A DNA stretch of 9,508 bases from Bacillota bacterium (GCA_021845645.1 JAJZVM010000165.1:1-9508); one strand, 5' to 3'. Shown: positions 1 through 7,600, counted from the stretch's first letter. Notes: generated by a model from the sequence alone, not told the origin. Made by a program: numbers and translations.

Positions 1-699
1 AGCGGCTACCTGATGACGCCGATGATGCTGAGTTTCATCGTCGCGAGCATCGCCGGGGGCCAGCTGATCACGCGCACCGGCAAGTACAAGACGCTCGTCT
101 TCGTCGGCGGCCTTGCCATGGTGCTGGGCTCGCTGCTCTTGACTCGCCTTTCGCTCTCCTCACACTGGTCCGACGTAGTCGTGGACATGGTCGTGCTGGG
201 ACTGGGCATCGGCTCGCTGATGCCGGCGATGGGCGTCATCGTGCAGAACATCTTTCCCTACCGTGTCATGGGCGCGGTCAATGCGACCCAGCAGATGGGC
301 AACAGCCTCGGTGGCGCGATAGCCTCGCCGATTCTCGGCACCGTCCTCGCCGCGAGCTTCGCGAGACTCCTGCCCGAGCGCCTCCCTGGCTCCCTCTCCC
401 GCATGTTCGCCACCTTGAGTCCGGCGCAGCGCAAGGCGTTCTCGGACCCACAGGGGATCATCAGCGTGCCGGGCCAGAACGCGATACACCAGCAGTTCAG
501 GGCCCTGGGGCCGCAGGGCGAGGCGCTGTTCAGAACCTTCCTCCACGCGGTTCGCTCGGCGCTCACCTCGTCGATCGTGGAGCTCTTCTGGGTGGGCGTC
601 ATCTTTTCGGTGCTCGCCCTCCTGGGCACGTTCCTGATCCGCGAGATCCAGCTGAAGCAGAACGAGTTCTTCCGCGAGGGAAGTGGTGGACCGAAGTGA
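1..699 (+). CDS. MFS drug/solute exporter, DHA2 (EmrB/QacA-like) family, C-terminal part
   Basis: The reading frame is open from the left edge, so the true start lies outside the window; the Met codon at 13 is internal. Numbering from that Met, the protein shows hydrophobic segments at about 3-18, 26-45, 54-80 and 92-115, a hydrophilic stretch at about 117-185, and a last membrane segment at about 186-208 before a short charged tail. Between the first two lies GGQLITRTGKYK (15-26), the G-x-L-x-x-R-x-G-x-x-K motif of MFS cytoplasmic loops. GLGIGSLMP and the Gly-rich QQMGNSLGGAIASP segment also fit the last third of 14-helix DHA2 proton-driven exporters, as does the long loop before the final helix. 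The substrate cannot be inferred. A strong hairpin follows the stop. The family call is fairly sure; the subfamily is from recognition only. Confidence 0.85.
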   Translation, partial: SGYLMTPMMLSFIVASIAGGQLITRTGKYKTLVFVGGLAMVLGSLLLTRLSLSSHWSDVVVDMVVLGLGIGSLMPAMGVIVQNIFPYRVMGAVNATQQMGNSLGGAIASPILGTVLAASFARLLPERLPGSLSRMFATLSPAQRKAFSDPQGIISVPGQNAIHQQFRALGPQGEALFRTFLHAVRSALTSSIVELFWVGVIFSVLALLGTFLIREIQLKQNEFFREGSGGPK

Positions 700-705
700 T
701 CGGCG

Positions 706-731
706 GGGCGCCAGGAGCGTTCCTGGCGCCC
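706..731 (+). terminator. Strong hairpin after the MFS gene, probable transcription end
   Basis: Seven bases after the MFS stop codon, GGGCGCCAGGA (706-716) pairs perfectly with TCCTGGCGCCC (721-731) across a 4-base loop, giving an 11-bp stem. No T-run follows, so it is not a classical intrinsic terminator. It may work with Rho, or protect the 3' end of the mRNA. Confidence 0.45.
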
Positions 732-753
732 TGATGCCGCCACGAAGACGGCT

Positions 754-793
754 CACCGCTTCCCGCGGAAGCGGTGCCCGCGAGGCACCCTCG
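754..793 (+). other. Overlapping, mutually exclusive hairpins in the MFS-thrS intergenic region
   Basis: CACCGCTTCC (754-763) pairs with GGAAGCGGTG (767-776), a perfect 10-bp stem with a 3-base loop. The 3' arm overlaps a second possible stem, GGTGCC (773-778) with GGCACC (784-789). That in turn overlaps a third, CGAGG (781-785) with CCTCG (789-793), followed five bases later by TTTT (799-802). They cannot all form at once. They may be a weak terminator for the upstream gene or a folded 3' UTR. From about 803 to the promoter at 908 I see nothing else. Confidence 0.35.
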
Positions 794-907
794 GACGCTT
801 TTGCCGGAGGACGTCGCCTTGAACGGCTCGAACTTAGCGCATGCGGACCAGGCCGGCCAACGCGCCGGTAGGCGCTGGCGGTGGTACGTTGCGCTCCGTG
901 ATCGCGA

Positions 908-937
908 TTGACGCTTGGGCACTCGGGGGCGTACACT
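908..937 (+). promoter_or_regulatory. Probable sigma-70-type promoter for the T-box leader and thrS
   Basis: TTGACG (908-913, five of six consensus bases) and TACACT (932-937, four of six) are separated by 18 bases. Transcription would start near 944-946, immediately before the first paired segments of the T-box. This gives an untranslated leader of about 240 bases, a normal length for this riboswitch class. The position relative to the leader supports the call more than the hexamers do. Confidence 0.6.
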
Positions 938-944
938 ATCCGGC

Positions 945-1148
945 AACGAAGCCTAGGACGGAGACGAGTACCCGGCACAGGCCGCTCAGAGAGGCGCCGG
1001 AAGGTGCAAGGCGCCGCGGCCAGTCGGCGAAGACCACTCCCGAGGTCCGGCGACACAAGCTGGCGCATGGTGCCCGATAGCGCACCGACGAGCAACGTGG
1101 GGTGGAACCGCGGGCATGGAGCCCGCCCCGATGAAGGGCGGGTTTTTT
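945..1148 (+). ncRNA. T-box riboswitch, threonine-specific (ACC specifier), upstream of thrS
   Basis: T-box leaders bind a specific tRNA and let transcription continue when it is uncharged. The 13-base core GGGTGGAACCGCG is at 1100-1112. Stem I can be traced by hand: GGAC (956-959) with GTCC (1045-1048); GGAG (960-963) with CTCC (1037-1040); then the specifier loop, with AGTA (967-970) on the 5' side and GAAG-ACC-A (1029-1036) on the 3' side. Above it, 972-976 pairs with 1023-1027 and GGCCGC (980-985) with GCGGCC (1016-1021). A 5' bulge holding AGAGA (988-992) precedes the distal stem GGCGCC/GGCGCC (993-998 with 1010-1015), capped by a loop with GGTGCAA. ACC (1033-1035) is a threonine codon followed by the conserved purine. 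A stem III candidate is GGTGC (1069-1073) with GCACC (1082-1086). Antiterminator: 1100-1102 with 1127-1129 and GCGGGC (1110-1115) with GCCCGC (1121-1126), leaving the canonical 7-base bulge UGGAACC. Confidence 0.95.
1122..1148 (+). terminator. Intrinsic terminator of the thrS T-box
   Basis: CCCGCCC (1122-1128) pairs with GGGCGGG (1136-1142) around a 7-base loop and is followed directly by six Ts (1143-1148). Its 5' arm is the same segment needed for the 3' side of the antiterminator, so the two structures exclude each other. This is the expected off-state when tRNA-Thr is charged. Confidence 0.93.
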
Positions 1149-1174
1149 CGCGTCCTCGGCCCCGAATGTCGCAA

Positions 1175-1180
1175 AGGAGG
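1175..1180 (+). promoter_or_regulatory. Ribosome binding site that sets the thrS start
   Basis: AGGAGG, preceded by two further A bases, sits 7 bases before the ATG at 1188. It lies 26 bases beyond the T-box terminator, so it is present only on read-through transcripts. It fixes 1188 as the start against an in-frame ATG at 1116 that lies inside the antiterminator loop. Confidence 0.9.
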
Positions 1181-1187
1181 GCTCACG

Positions 1188-3107
1188 ATGGATGTGCAGG
1201 TCGACGGCAAGGAGATCGCGGTCGCCGCCGGCGCAAGCTACGGCGACGCGGCGCGCCTTGCCCAGGTGCAGGAACCGCTGGCGGCCCGCCAGAACGGCGA
1301 GATCCGGGAGCTCGGGCAGCCTGTGACGGATGCGGGCCAGGTCGACATTCTGACCTTTGCGGACCCCGACGGGCGCACCGTGTTCCACCACACCTCGACG
1401 CACATCATGGCGCAGGCGGTCAGGCGTCTCTACCCGGGCGCGCGCCTGGCGATCGGTCCCGCGGACCCGGACGGGTTCTTCTACGACATGGAGTTGCCGC
1501 GCCAGCTCGGGCCGGAGGACTTCGCGGCGATCGAGGCCGAAATGGCCAAGATCGCGGCGGCAGACTACCCGGTGGTGCGCGAGGTGATCTCGCGCCAGGC
1601 GGCGATCGAACTGTTCTCCGCCCTCGGCGAGACCTACAAGCTCGAGATCATCGAGCGCCTACCCGAGGACGCGCAGATCTCGATCTACCGCCAGGGAGAG
1701 TTCGTCGACCTCTGCCGCGGCCCGCACCTTGCAAGCACGGGGCCCGTCAAGGCGGTCAAGCTGCTTTCGGTGGCGGGCGCCTACTGGGCGGGCGACGAGA
1801 GCCGTCCCATGCTGCAGCGCCTTTACGGCACCTCGTTCCCCAGCGAGGCCGGACTCGAGGCGCACCTGCGCCTGCTCGAGGAGGCCAAGCGCCGCGACCA
1901 TCGCAGGCTGGGGCGTGAACTGGACCTCTTCACCTTCCACGACGTCGCCCCCGGCTTCGCCTTCTGGCAGCCGAACGGCACGATTCTCTACCATGAGCTC
2001 GAGCAGTTCTCGCGCGAAGTGCAGCAGCGCTACGGCTACCAGGAGGTCATGACTCCCTGGATCTTCCGCCCGGACCTCTGGCAGACCAGCGGCCACTGGG
2101 GCCACTACAAGGAGAACATGTTCGTCGTCGAGTCGGAGGACGAAGTGGTCGCCCTCAAACCGATGAACTGTCCGGGCCACTGTCTGATGTTTTCGGAGAG
2201 CGTGCGCTCCTACCGCGACCTGCCGATCAAGTTCGCGGAGTACGGGCCACTCTCGCGCTTCGAGCGCTCCGGTACCCTACATGGGCTTCTCCGGGTGCGC
2301 GGCTTCCACCAGGACGACGCGCACATCTTCCTGCGCGAGGACCAGATCGGCGCCGGCATCGCGGAGGTGCTCGAGATCATCTCGGTCATCTACGGCGCCT
2401 TCGGCCTGCAGTACCGCGTCGAGCTCTCGACGAGGCCGGAGGAGTTCCTCGGCGAGATCGAGCTCTGGAACCGTGCGGAGGGCGAACTCGCCGCGGCGCT
2501 CGACCGCGCGGGGCTGACGTACCGCGTCAACGAAGGCGACGGCGCTTTCTACGGGCCGAAGATCGACGTGCACGTGATCGACGCGCTGGGCCGCAACTGG
2601 CAGTGCGCTACGGTGCAGCTCGACTTCCAGTTCCCGCTGCGCTTCGAGCTCGAATACCGGGACCAGGACGGCAAAGCGAAGCGGCCCGTCATGGTGCACC
2701 GCGCGATTTTCGGGAGCATCGAGCGCTTCCTTGGCATCCTCGTGGAGCACTTCGCAGGGGCGTTCCCGACCTGGCTCTCGCCGCAGCAGGCGCGCGTGCT
2801 GCCGGTGTCGGACCGCCACGCGGCCTACGCGCAGGAGGTCGAGGCGGTACTCAGGGCACGCGGCATCCGCGCCGGCTCCGACCTGCGCGACGAGAAGCTC
2901 GGCTACAAGATCCGCGCGGCGCAGACCGACAAGGTGCCGTACCTCCTGGTCGTCGGCGACCGCGAGGCGGCGGACGGCACCGTCTCGGTGCGGGCCAGGG
3001 GCGAGCAGGCGAGTCGCACCTTGCCGCAGGCGGCGTTCGGCCAGGCGCTGGAGCAGGAAGTGCGCACGCGAGCGCTCAGGCTCGGTGCGCACCTCCTGGA
3101 GGCGTAG
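1188..3107 (+). CDS. thrS: Threonyl-tRNA synthetase
   Basis: Class II enzyme that charges tRNA-Thr with threonine in the cytoplasm and edits mischarged Ser-tRNA-Thr. The product has 639 residues, close to the 642 of E. coli. Order: TGS domain (about 1-60), editing domain (about 61-220), catalytic core (about 240-530) and anticodon-binding domain (about 533-639). Editing-site residues are visible as HTSTH (H68, H72) and LCRGPH (C176, H180). The catalytic zinc ligands are C328 (MNCPGH), H379 (DDAHIF) and H504 (MVHRA). Motif 2 is around FERSGTLHGLLRVRGF (358-373), and motif 3 around GSIERFLG with R513. The start at 1188 follows AGGAGG by 7 bases. The gene is preceded by its own T-box and promoter, so it probably responds to threonine starvation independently of the MFS gene. 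The sequence gives no sign of damage. Confidence 0.98.
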   Translation: MDVQVDGKEIAVAAGASYGDAARLAQVQEPLAARQNGEIRELGQPVTDAGQVDILTFADPDGRTVFHHTSTHIMAQAVRRLYPGARLAIGPADPDGFFYDMELPRQLGPEDFAAIEAEMAKIAAADYPVVREVISRQAAIELFSALGETYKLEIIERLPEDAQISIYRQGEFVDLCRGPHLASTGPVKAVKLLSVAGAYWAGDESRPMLQRLYGTSFPSEAGLEAHLRLLEEAKRRDHRRLGRELDLFTFHDVAPGFAFWQPNGTILYHELEQFSREVQQRYGYQEVMTPWIFRPDLWQTSGHWGHYKENMFVVESEDEVVALKPMNCPGHCLMFSESVRSYRDLPIKFAEYGPLSRFERSGTLHGLLRVRGFHQDDAHIFLREDQIGAGIAEVLEIISVIYGAFGLQYRVELSTRPEEFLGEIELWNRAEGELAAALDRAGLTYRVNEGDGAFYGPKIDVHVIDALGRNWQCATVQLDFQFPLRFELEYRDQDGKAKRPVMVHRAIFGSIERFLGILVEHFAGAFPTWLSPQQARVLPVSDRHAAYAQEVEAVLRARGIRAGSDLRDEKLGYKIRAAQTDKVPYLLVVGDREAADGTVSVRARGEQASRTLPQAAFGQALEQEVRTRALRLGAHLLEA

Positions 3108-3111
3108 CGGC

Positions 3112-3645
3112 CTAGGTGGGGGAGAGGAGGGAGTGGCGCGCGACCAGGGCCCGTGCCACGGCGCGCAGCGTGTCGTCCAGGGCATCCAGGCCCTGGGGCG
3201 CGTCCGCGTCACTGAGACCGAGAGCCTCGGCGGCCTTGGCGCACGTCTCGCAGGGTTCGACAAGGCCGAGGTCGGCCTCGAGCATCAGGTCGTACTGCAG
3301 CGTCGCGCTACGCAGGCGCTCCCAGACGAGGTCCTGCGGCGGCAGGGTCTCGCTGCGCAGCTTTGCCGCGAGCTCCTGCAGAGCCCGCGTGCGCTCCTCT
3401 AGCCGCTTGAGGGCCGCCATGCGCTCCGCCGGCGGGAAGGGCTGCTCGCGCGTAGCGGATGGAATGCGCTCTTCGCGATAGCGCGACGAGAGGTCCCGCA
3501 GGGCGGTCGCGGCGCGGCTCAGCCGGTCCGCTGCCTCGGAGCGCACCAGGAGGTCGTGGTCGCGCAGCTGCGCTGCGCTGTCGAACAGTTTGATCGAGCC
3601 GAGACCCAGCAGCCGCGCGAGCCTGGCGGCAGTGTCCGCTGGCAT
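3112..3645 (-). CDS. Helical hypothetical protein (177 aa), downstream partner of the SPFH gene
   Basis: I do not recognise this family. The protein is predominantly charged and helical. Heptad-like stretches lie at about 35-60 (SEAADRLSRAATALRDLSSR) and about 74-100 (RMAALKRLEERTRALQELAA). A single CETC motif (C132, C135) stands in the C-terminal third. There is no signal peptide and no membrane segment. The ATG (complement of 3643-3645) follows the SPFH stop codon by 2 bases. I see no good ribosome binding site of its own, so translation probably depends on coupling to the upstream gene. That tight arrangement suggests that the two proteins act together. One CxxC pair is too few for a complete zinc ribbon; it could be a redox pair or a site shared between subunits. 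The stop lies 4 bases from the convergent thrS stop. Coding status is supported by the tight operon spacing and the absence of another gene here. Confidence 0.75.
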   Translation of the reverse strand: MPADTAARLARLLGLGSIKLFDSAAQLRDHDLLVRSEAADRLSRAATALRDLSSRYREERIPSATREQPFPPAERMAALKRLEERTRALQELAAKLRSETLPPQDLVWERLRSATLQYDLMLEADLGLVEPCETCAKAAEALGLSDADAPQGLDALDDTLRAVARALVARHSLLSPT

Positions 3646-3647
3646 GC

Positions 3648-4475
3648 TCAGCGCTGGCCTGCGGGTGGCCCGGCGAACGGCATGCCGAACGCGCCGGCGC
3701 CGACGTGGAATGCCTCGCCAATGGCGACATTGGGCGCGGAGACGAGGTTGTGCTCGGCCATCATCATCGCGACGTAGTAGCGGACGGCGTCCAGTTCCGA
3801 GAGCCCGAAGGCCTTGAGCGAGATCAAGGACTTCATGCGCTCGTCCTTCGGGAACACGAGCACCTTGACGTCGTTCAGCGTAATGCCGTAGGCAGCCAGG
3901 AAGGATTGCAGGTGTTCCTTGACGAGCGCGGTGAGGTCGTGGATGTGCTCGTTGATCTGCTCGAGAGGCGTCACCTGCACGAGCTGGTTGATCGCCTGCT
4001 CGACGACAGGGCCGGCGTAGCGGTTGAGGTCCTCCCCGTGCAGGAAGTGGCCGTTGTACGGCATGTGCTGCACGAGCTTGAGTGCGTCGTCCTTGTCCTC
4101 GACGTGAATGTAGTAGTCGACGTCGTACGCGAGTTCGGCCATCTCGCGCGACAGGGCCGTTCCGGATGCCTTGAGCACGAGTTTGGCCCGGCTGATGTAG
4201 AGGACTTCGTACTGCCATGGCGACTGGCCGCCGAAGAAGGCCTGTTGGATGGAGCCGACGATCGGCCTGTCCGGTGTCTGGATCGGGTACTGCCCGGTTT
4301 CGTACACGTTGAGGATGGCGCCACGCGACTTGAGCACAGCGAAGTGGTTCGACTCCACCGTCAGGAGCGAGCCGTTCAAGATGTTCGCGTCCGGAAAGTG
4401 GAAGAGCAGGACATCGGTGCCCATGATCTCCTTGCCGTCGTCGCTGAGCGTCGAGATGACCTGGCGGATCGGCAT
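3648..4475 (-). CDS. SPFH/band-7 domain protein, YdjI-like
   Basis: The product has 275 residues. The SPFH-type region spans about 35-220 and begins with GSLLTVESNHFAVLKSRGAI, followed by the G-x-Y-x-x-x-T-x-x-x-P pattern of GQYPIQTPDRP (61-71) and FFGGQSPWQYEVLYIS. This resembles the soluble SPFH proteins related to Bacillus YdjI (virion-core-like) more than stomatin or flotillin. The later part (about 150-240) is helical and contains VTPLEQINEHIHDLTALVKEHLQ, as expected of the band-7 assembly helix. It ends in a short Gly/Pro-rich tail and lacks the C-terminal zinc ribbon usual in YdjI. No membrane segment is visible, so any membrane link would need a partner. The start (complement of 4473-4475) follows AGGAGG (complement of 4483-4488) by 7 bases; an upstream in-frame ATG at 4610 has no such site. 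SPFH proteins often scaffold membrane microdomains; the role here is unknown. Confidence 0.85.
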   Translation of the reverse strand: MPIRQVISTLSDDGKEIMGTDVLLFHFPDANILNGSLLTVESNHFAVLKSRGAILNVYETGQYPIQTPDRPIVGSIQQAFFGGQSPWQYEVLYISRAKLVLKASGTALSREMAELAYDVDYYIHVEDKDDALKLVQHMPYNGHFLHGEDLNRYAGPVVEQAINQLVQVTPLEQINEHIHDLTALVKEHLQSFLAAYGITLNDVKVLVFPKDERMKSLISLKAFGLSELDAVRYYVAMMMAEHNLVSAPNVAIGEAFHVGAGAFGMPFAGPPAGQR

Positions 4476-4691
4476 AGAAAGCCCTCCTCCCGCATTTGAA
4501 GCTGCGCAAGTATGGTAACACTCCGGGACGTTGGCTGCCCAATTTTGGGAGGGTACTGGGTCCGAGCCCCGACGACGCCGTTGCATAACGCCGAAGGTCT
4601 CTTGTCGCATATTGGCGAATTAACCTCTAACGGGTTGTGGTTCCCTTGACCCTCCATTGCCCCCAACCCGGCAGGGAGGCGCAAAACAGCC
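4476..4691. promoter_or_regulatory. Divergent intergenic region between the SPFH operon and the cyclic-di-GMP gene
   Basis: This 216-base segment must hold the promoters of both divergent units. It is visibly richer in A+T than its flanks. On the minus strand, TACCAT (complement of 4512-4517) could be a -10 box with TTGGGC (complement of 4537-4542) as a weak -35 at 19 bases. On the plus strand I find no convincing pair. The small inverted repeat CCCAA-TT-TTGGG (4538-4549) overlaps the suggested minus-strand -35 and could be an operator, but it is too short to claim. Confidence 0.4.
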
Positions 4692-7600
4692 ATGCGCACG
4701 CTGCGCCACTTGCGGACCAGTCTCTTGACGCAGATGACCCTGGTTGTCATGTTGCTTGTCCTGCTCGCGGTGGCCCAGGGCCTGTACAGCCTCCTGATGC
4801 TCGACCGCATCCAGGCTGCCCTGACGGAGACCGTCCAGAGCGCTTTTGTCCTGGTCCGGCAGGTGGATGTTGTCCACGGCGACTTCCTGGCATTCGACGA
4901 CCAGGCCAACATGTGGGTTGGCCTGCGCCCTTACGGGCTGCAGTCCGCCTACGCCAAGTCGACCCTGACGCAGGCACTCGCGGCCGAGGAGCAACTGGAC
5001 TTCGGACTGGCGCAACTGCGAGGGCAAAACCTGCCCGCGCCTGAGAAGGCTCTGGTCACGCGCCTGTCTGGCACCATATCCGCCTACGATGGCTACTGGA
5101 AGCGCGTCCAGCGTGACGCGTACACGGACCCCGCGCTCTCTGCGCGGCTCATGTACATCGGCAACCATCAGGTTACGAGCAGGGCGCGCAGCGAGTTCCG
5201 GTCGCTCAGTTCGGCCTTGGTCGCGCGCGCGCAGAAGCAGGTCGCTGGCGCGCGCGCGACCTCGCGCACGCTCCTGGCCTCGCTCGCCCTGCAGGACCTC
5301 GCCATGCTGATCCTCGGCATCCTGGCGGCGCTCATCGTGCGGCGCTCGGTACGGCCGCTCGCGCACGTCGCGGACACCCTCGACCGGATGGCGGCAGGGC
5401 AGTTCGACGCGCCGGTCGAGCTATCCCGGCGCCAGGACGAGGTTGGCCGTCTCACAAAGGCCACGGCCGTCCTCGCCGCAGAACTCAGGCGAGGGCGGTC
5501 CGGGCAGCAGCAGCGCCAGACCGATCTCGAGCGCCTGGTCGCGTTCAACGCGGTGCTGGCCGAGGCGGGGCGCATCACCCTGAGCGCGGAGGACGAGCAG
5601 CAGCTCCTGCGGGGCGTCTGCGCTCTTGCGGTGCAGCGTGCCCCACTGCCCCTCGTCTGGTTCGGCATTCCGGACGATGGCGATCGTCTGCGGGTGCGCG
5701 CGTCGGCCGGCGCCACGGACTACCTCAAGGATCTTCTCATCTCGGTCCGGCCCGATATCCCCGAGGGCAGGGGGCCGGCCGGCCACGCCTGGCGGACGGG
5801 AGAGACGCAGTATGTCGCTTCCATCGCGGCAAGTCCTGATATGGAACCATGGCGCGAGCGCGCGGCCAGCTTCGGGATCACGGCCACCGTCGTGGTACCC
5901 GTGCGGCGCGCCGGCGCCATCTGGGGCCTTTTGAACTTCCACTTGACCGGCGGCCAGGAGTTCAGCCCCGACATCCGCCTGCTTCTGGACGAACTGGCCC
6001 GCACAGTCAGTCAGGGGCTCGACCGTCTGGACGCCAGCGCCAGGGCGCGGGAGCTCGCAAAGGTCCAGGCGCTCCTGCTCGATCAGACCTATGCCGGCAT
6101 CTCGATGGGTCGCGACCGCCAGCTGATCCTGGCCAACAGGCATCTGCTGGAGATGCTCGGCTATGCGCGGGAGGACGAACTGATCGGCCAGTCCGCGCGC
6201 GTCCTCTACGCGTCGGAGGAAGAGTACGACCGGGTCGGCGAGATCTACGCCACCCTGCCCGAGAAGGGCGTCGGCGTCGTGCCCAACGTGCGGCTCGCCC
6301 GGCGCGACGGCCGTGAACTCGTCGGCGACGTCACCATGAGCCTGACGATCAGCGAAGGTGTCGAGACCGTCATCTGGACCGTGCACGACGTGACCGAGCG
6401 CTTCCAGCTCGAAAGGGACCTCGAGGAGAAGGCATACCACGACACCCTGACCCGCCTGCCGAACAAGCGCGCCATGGATGGCGAACTGGCCAAGGCCCTC
6501 GAGCGGGCGCAAAGGCATGGGAAGGCCCTCGTCGTCGGCCTGGCCGATCTCGATGGCTTCAAGGCAGTCAACGGCGCACTCGGACACGCCACGGGCGACC
6601 GCACCCTGGCCGAGTTCGCCGACCGCCTGCGCCAGGTCGTGCGCAAGTCGGAATTCGTCGCGCGCTTCGGCGGTGACGAATTTGTCATCCTGCTCGAAGA
6701 CTTCGATCTGCCACTCGATCTGCATATGTTGCAGACCGTCCTCGCCCGCCTGCACGGCGCGGTGGAGCAGCCGTTCGAGCCCCTGGAGGGGCACTCCTTC
6801 AACCTCGAGATCAGCCTCGGTCTCGCCGTGTTCCCGGATGACGGTCCCGACGGCGAGACGCTTCTGCGCCGCGCCGACCAGGCGCTCGCGCATCTCAAGG
6901 CGCACAAGCACGACCGCGTTCAGTGGTGGCACGTCGTCTCGGATCGCGCGAACGTCGACGCGGGCGGCGATGCGGACATCGACGCCTACGACTCAGGCGC
7001 CGAAACGCTTCTCACTGCCAACCGGGCCCTGTTCCGCCAGGCGGCCGAGGACTTCGCACAGGCGTTCCACAAGCGGACTCAGCTCGACGAGCCGAGCCAG
7101 GGGCTGTTGGGCAACCTTCCCGGCTCCATCCTGGATGAGCACCAAACAGCCCAGCGCGATCTGATGAACTTTCTGCTCGGGCCGTCCTTGAGCCGAAGCG
7201 GCCTGCGGAGCCGTGCCAGGGAGTTGGGTGAGGTCCATGCGCTCGTCGGCGTCGACACCACCATGCTGTCGCGCGCCATAGCCCTCTACCGGGCGGCCCT
7301 GACCAATCGCCTCGAGCAGACCCTGCTCTCCGCCAGGCAGAAGTACCGCCTGCTGCTGCTCGCGGAGCGCCGCCTGCAGGACTACCTGGAGGCGGAACTG
7401 CGCGCGATGCAGCGCGTCTCATCCGCCTACTTCGATCTGCTCTCGGCGCCCCTGCCGGATCCCCACACGCGCTGGGTGGATGGCCTGCGCATCGAGCTCA
7501 ATGCCATGGGGCAGCTGCCCGGCATCGCGGCTGCCCTGATGCTGCGGCTCAACCCCGCCGACGGTCTGCTCACGATCGAGCACAGCGCTGGCCCCGCGGC

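Noticed and set aside
160..1095. 311-residue minus-strand open frame opposite the MFS gene and T-box
   Set aside because: Low-complexity Arg-rich translation with no recognisable domain, opposite a clear membrane protein frame and structured RNA.
1116..1187. In-frame ATG at 1116 giving a 24-residue N-terminal extension of ThrRS
   Set aside because: It lies inside the antiterminator loop of the T-box and the extension would be encoded by the terminator itself; the real start at 1188 has AGGAGG at 7 bases.
908..1918. 336-residue plus-strand open frame across the T-box and early thrS
   Set aside because: Arg/Gly/Pro-rich composition typical of a shadow frame in GC-rich DNA; it overlaps the riboswitch and a clear ThrRS frame.
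3646..4542. Extension of the 177-residue gene's frame upstream through the SPFH gene
   Set aside because: The frame is open for 476 codons but the upstream part is an Arg/Pro-rich shadow of SPFH; only the part from the ATG at 3645 is placed like a real operon gene.
4538..4549. Short inverted repeat CCCAATTTTGGG as a regulator operator
   Set aside because: Only five bases per arm and a single copy; mentioned under the intergenic entry but not claimed as a site.
4476..4610. Upstream ATG giving a 320-residue SPFH protein
   Set aside because: The added 45 residues look like translated intergenic DNA and the strong ribosome binding site sits before the internal ATG at 4475.
5421..6932. 503-residue minus-strand open frame antisense to the cyclic-di-GMP gene
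   Set aside because: It mirrors codon bias of the GAF-PAS-GGDEF coding strand and shows no domain of its own.
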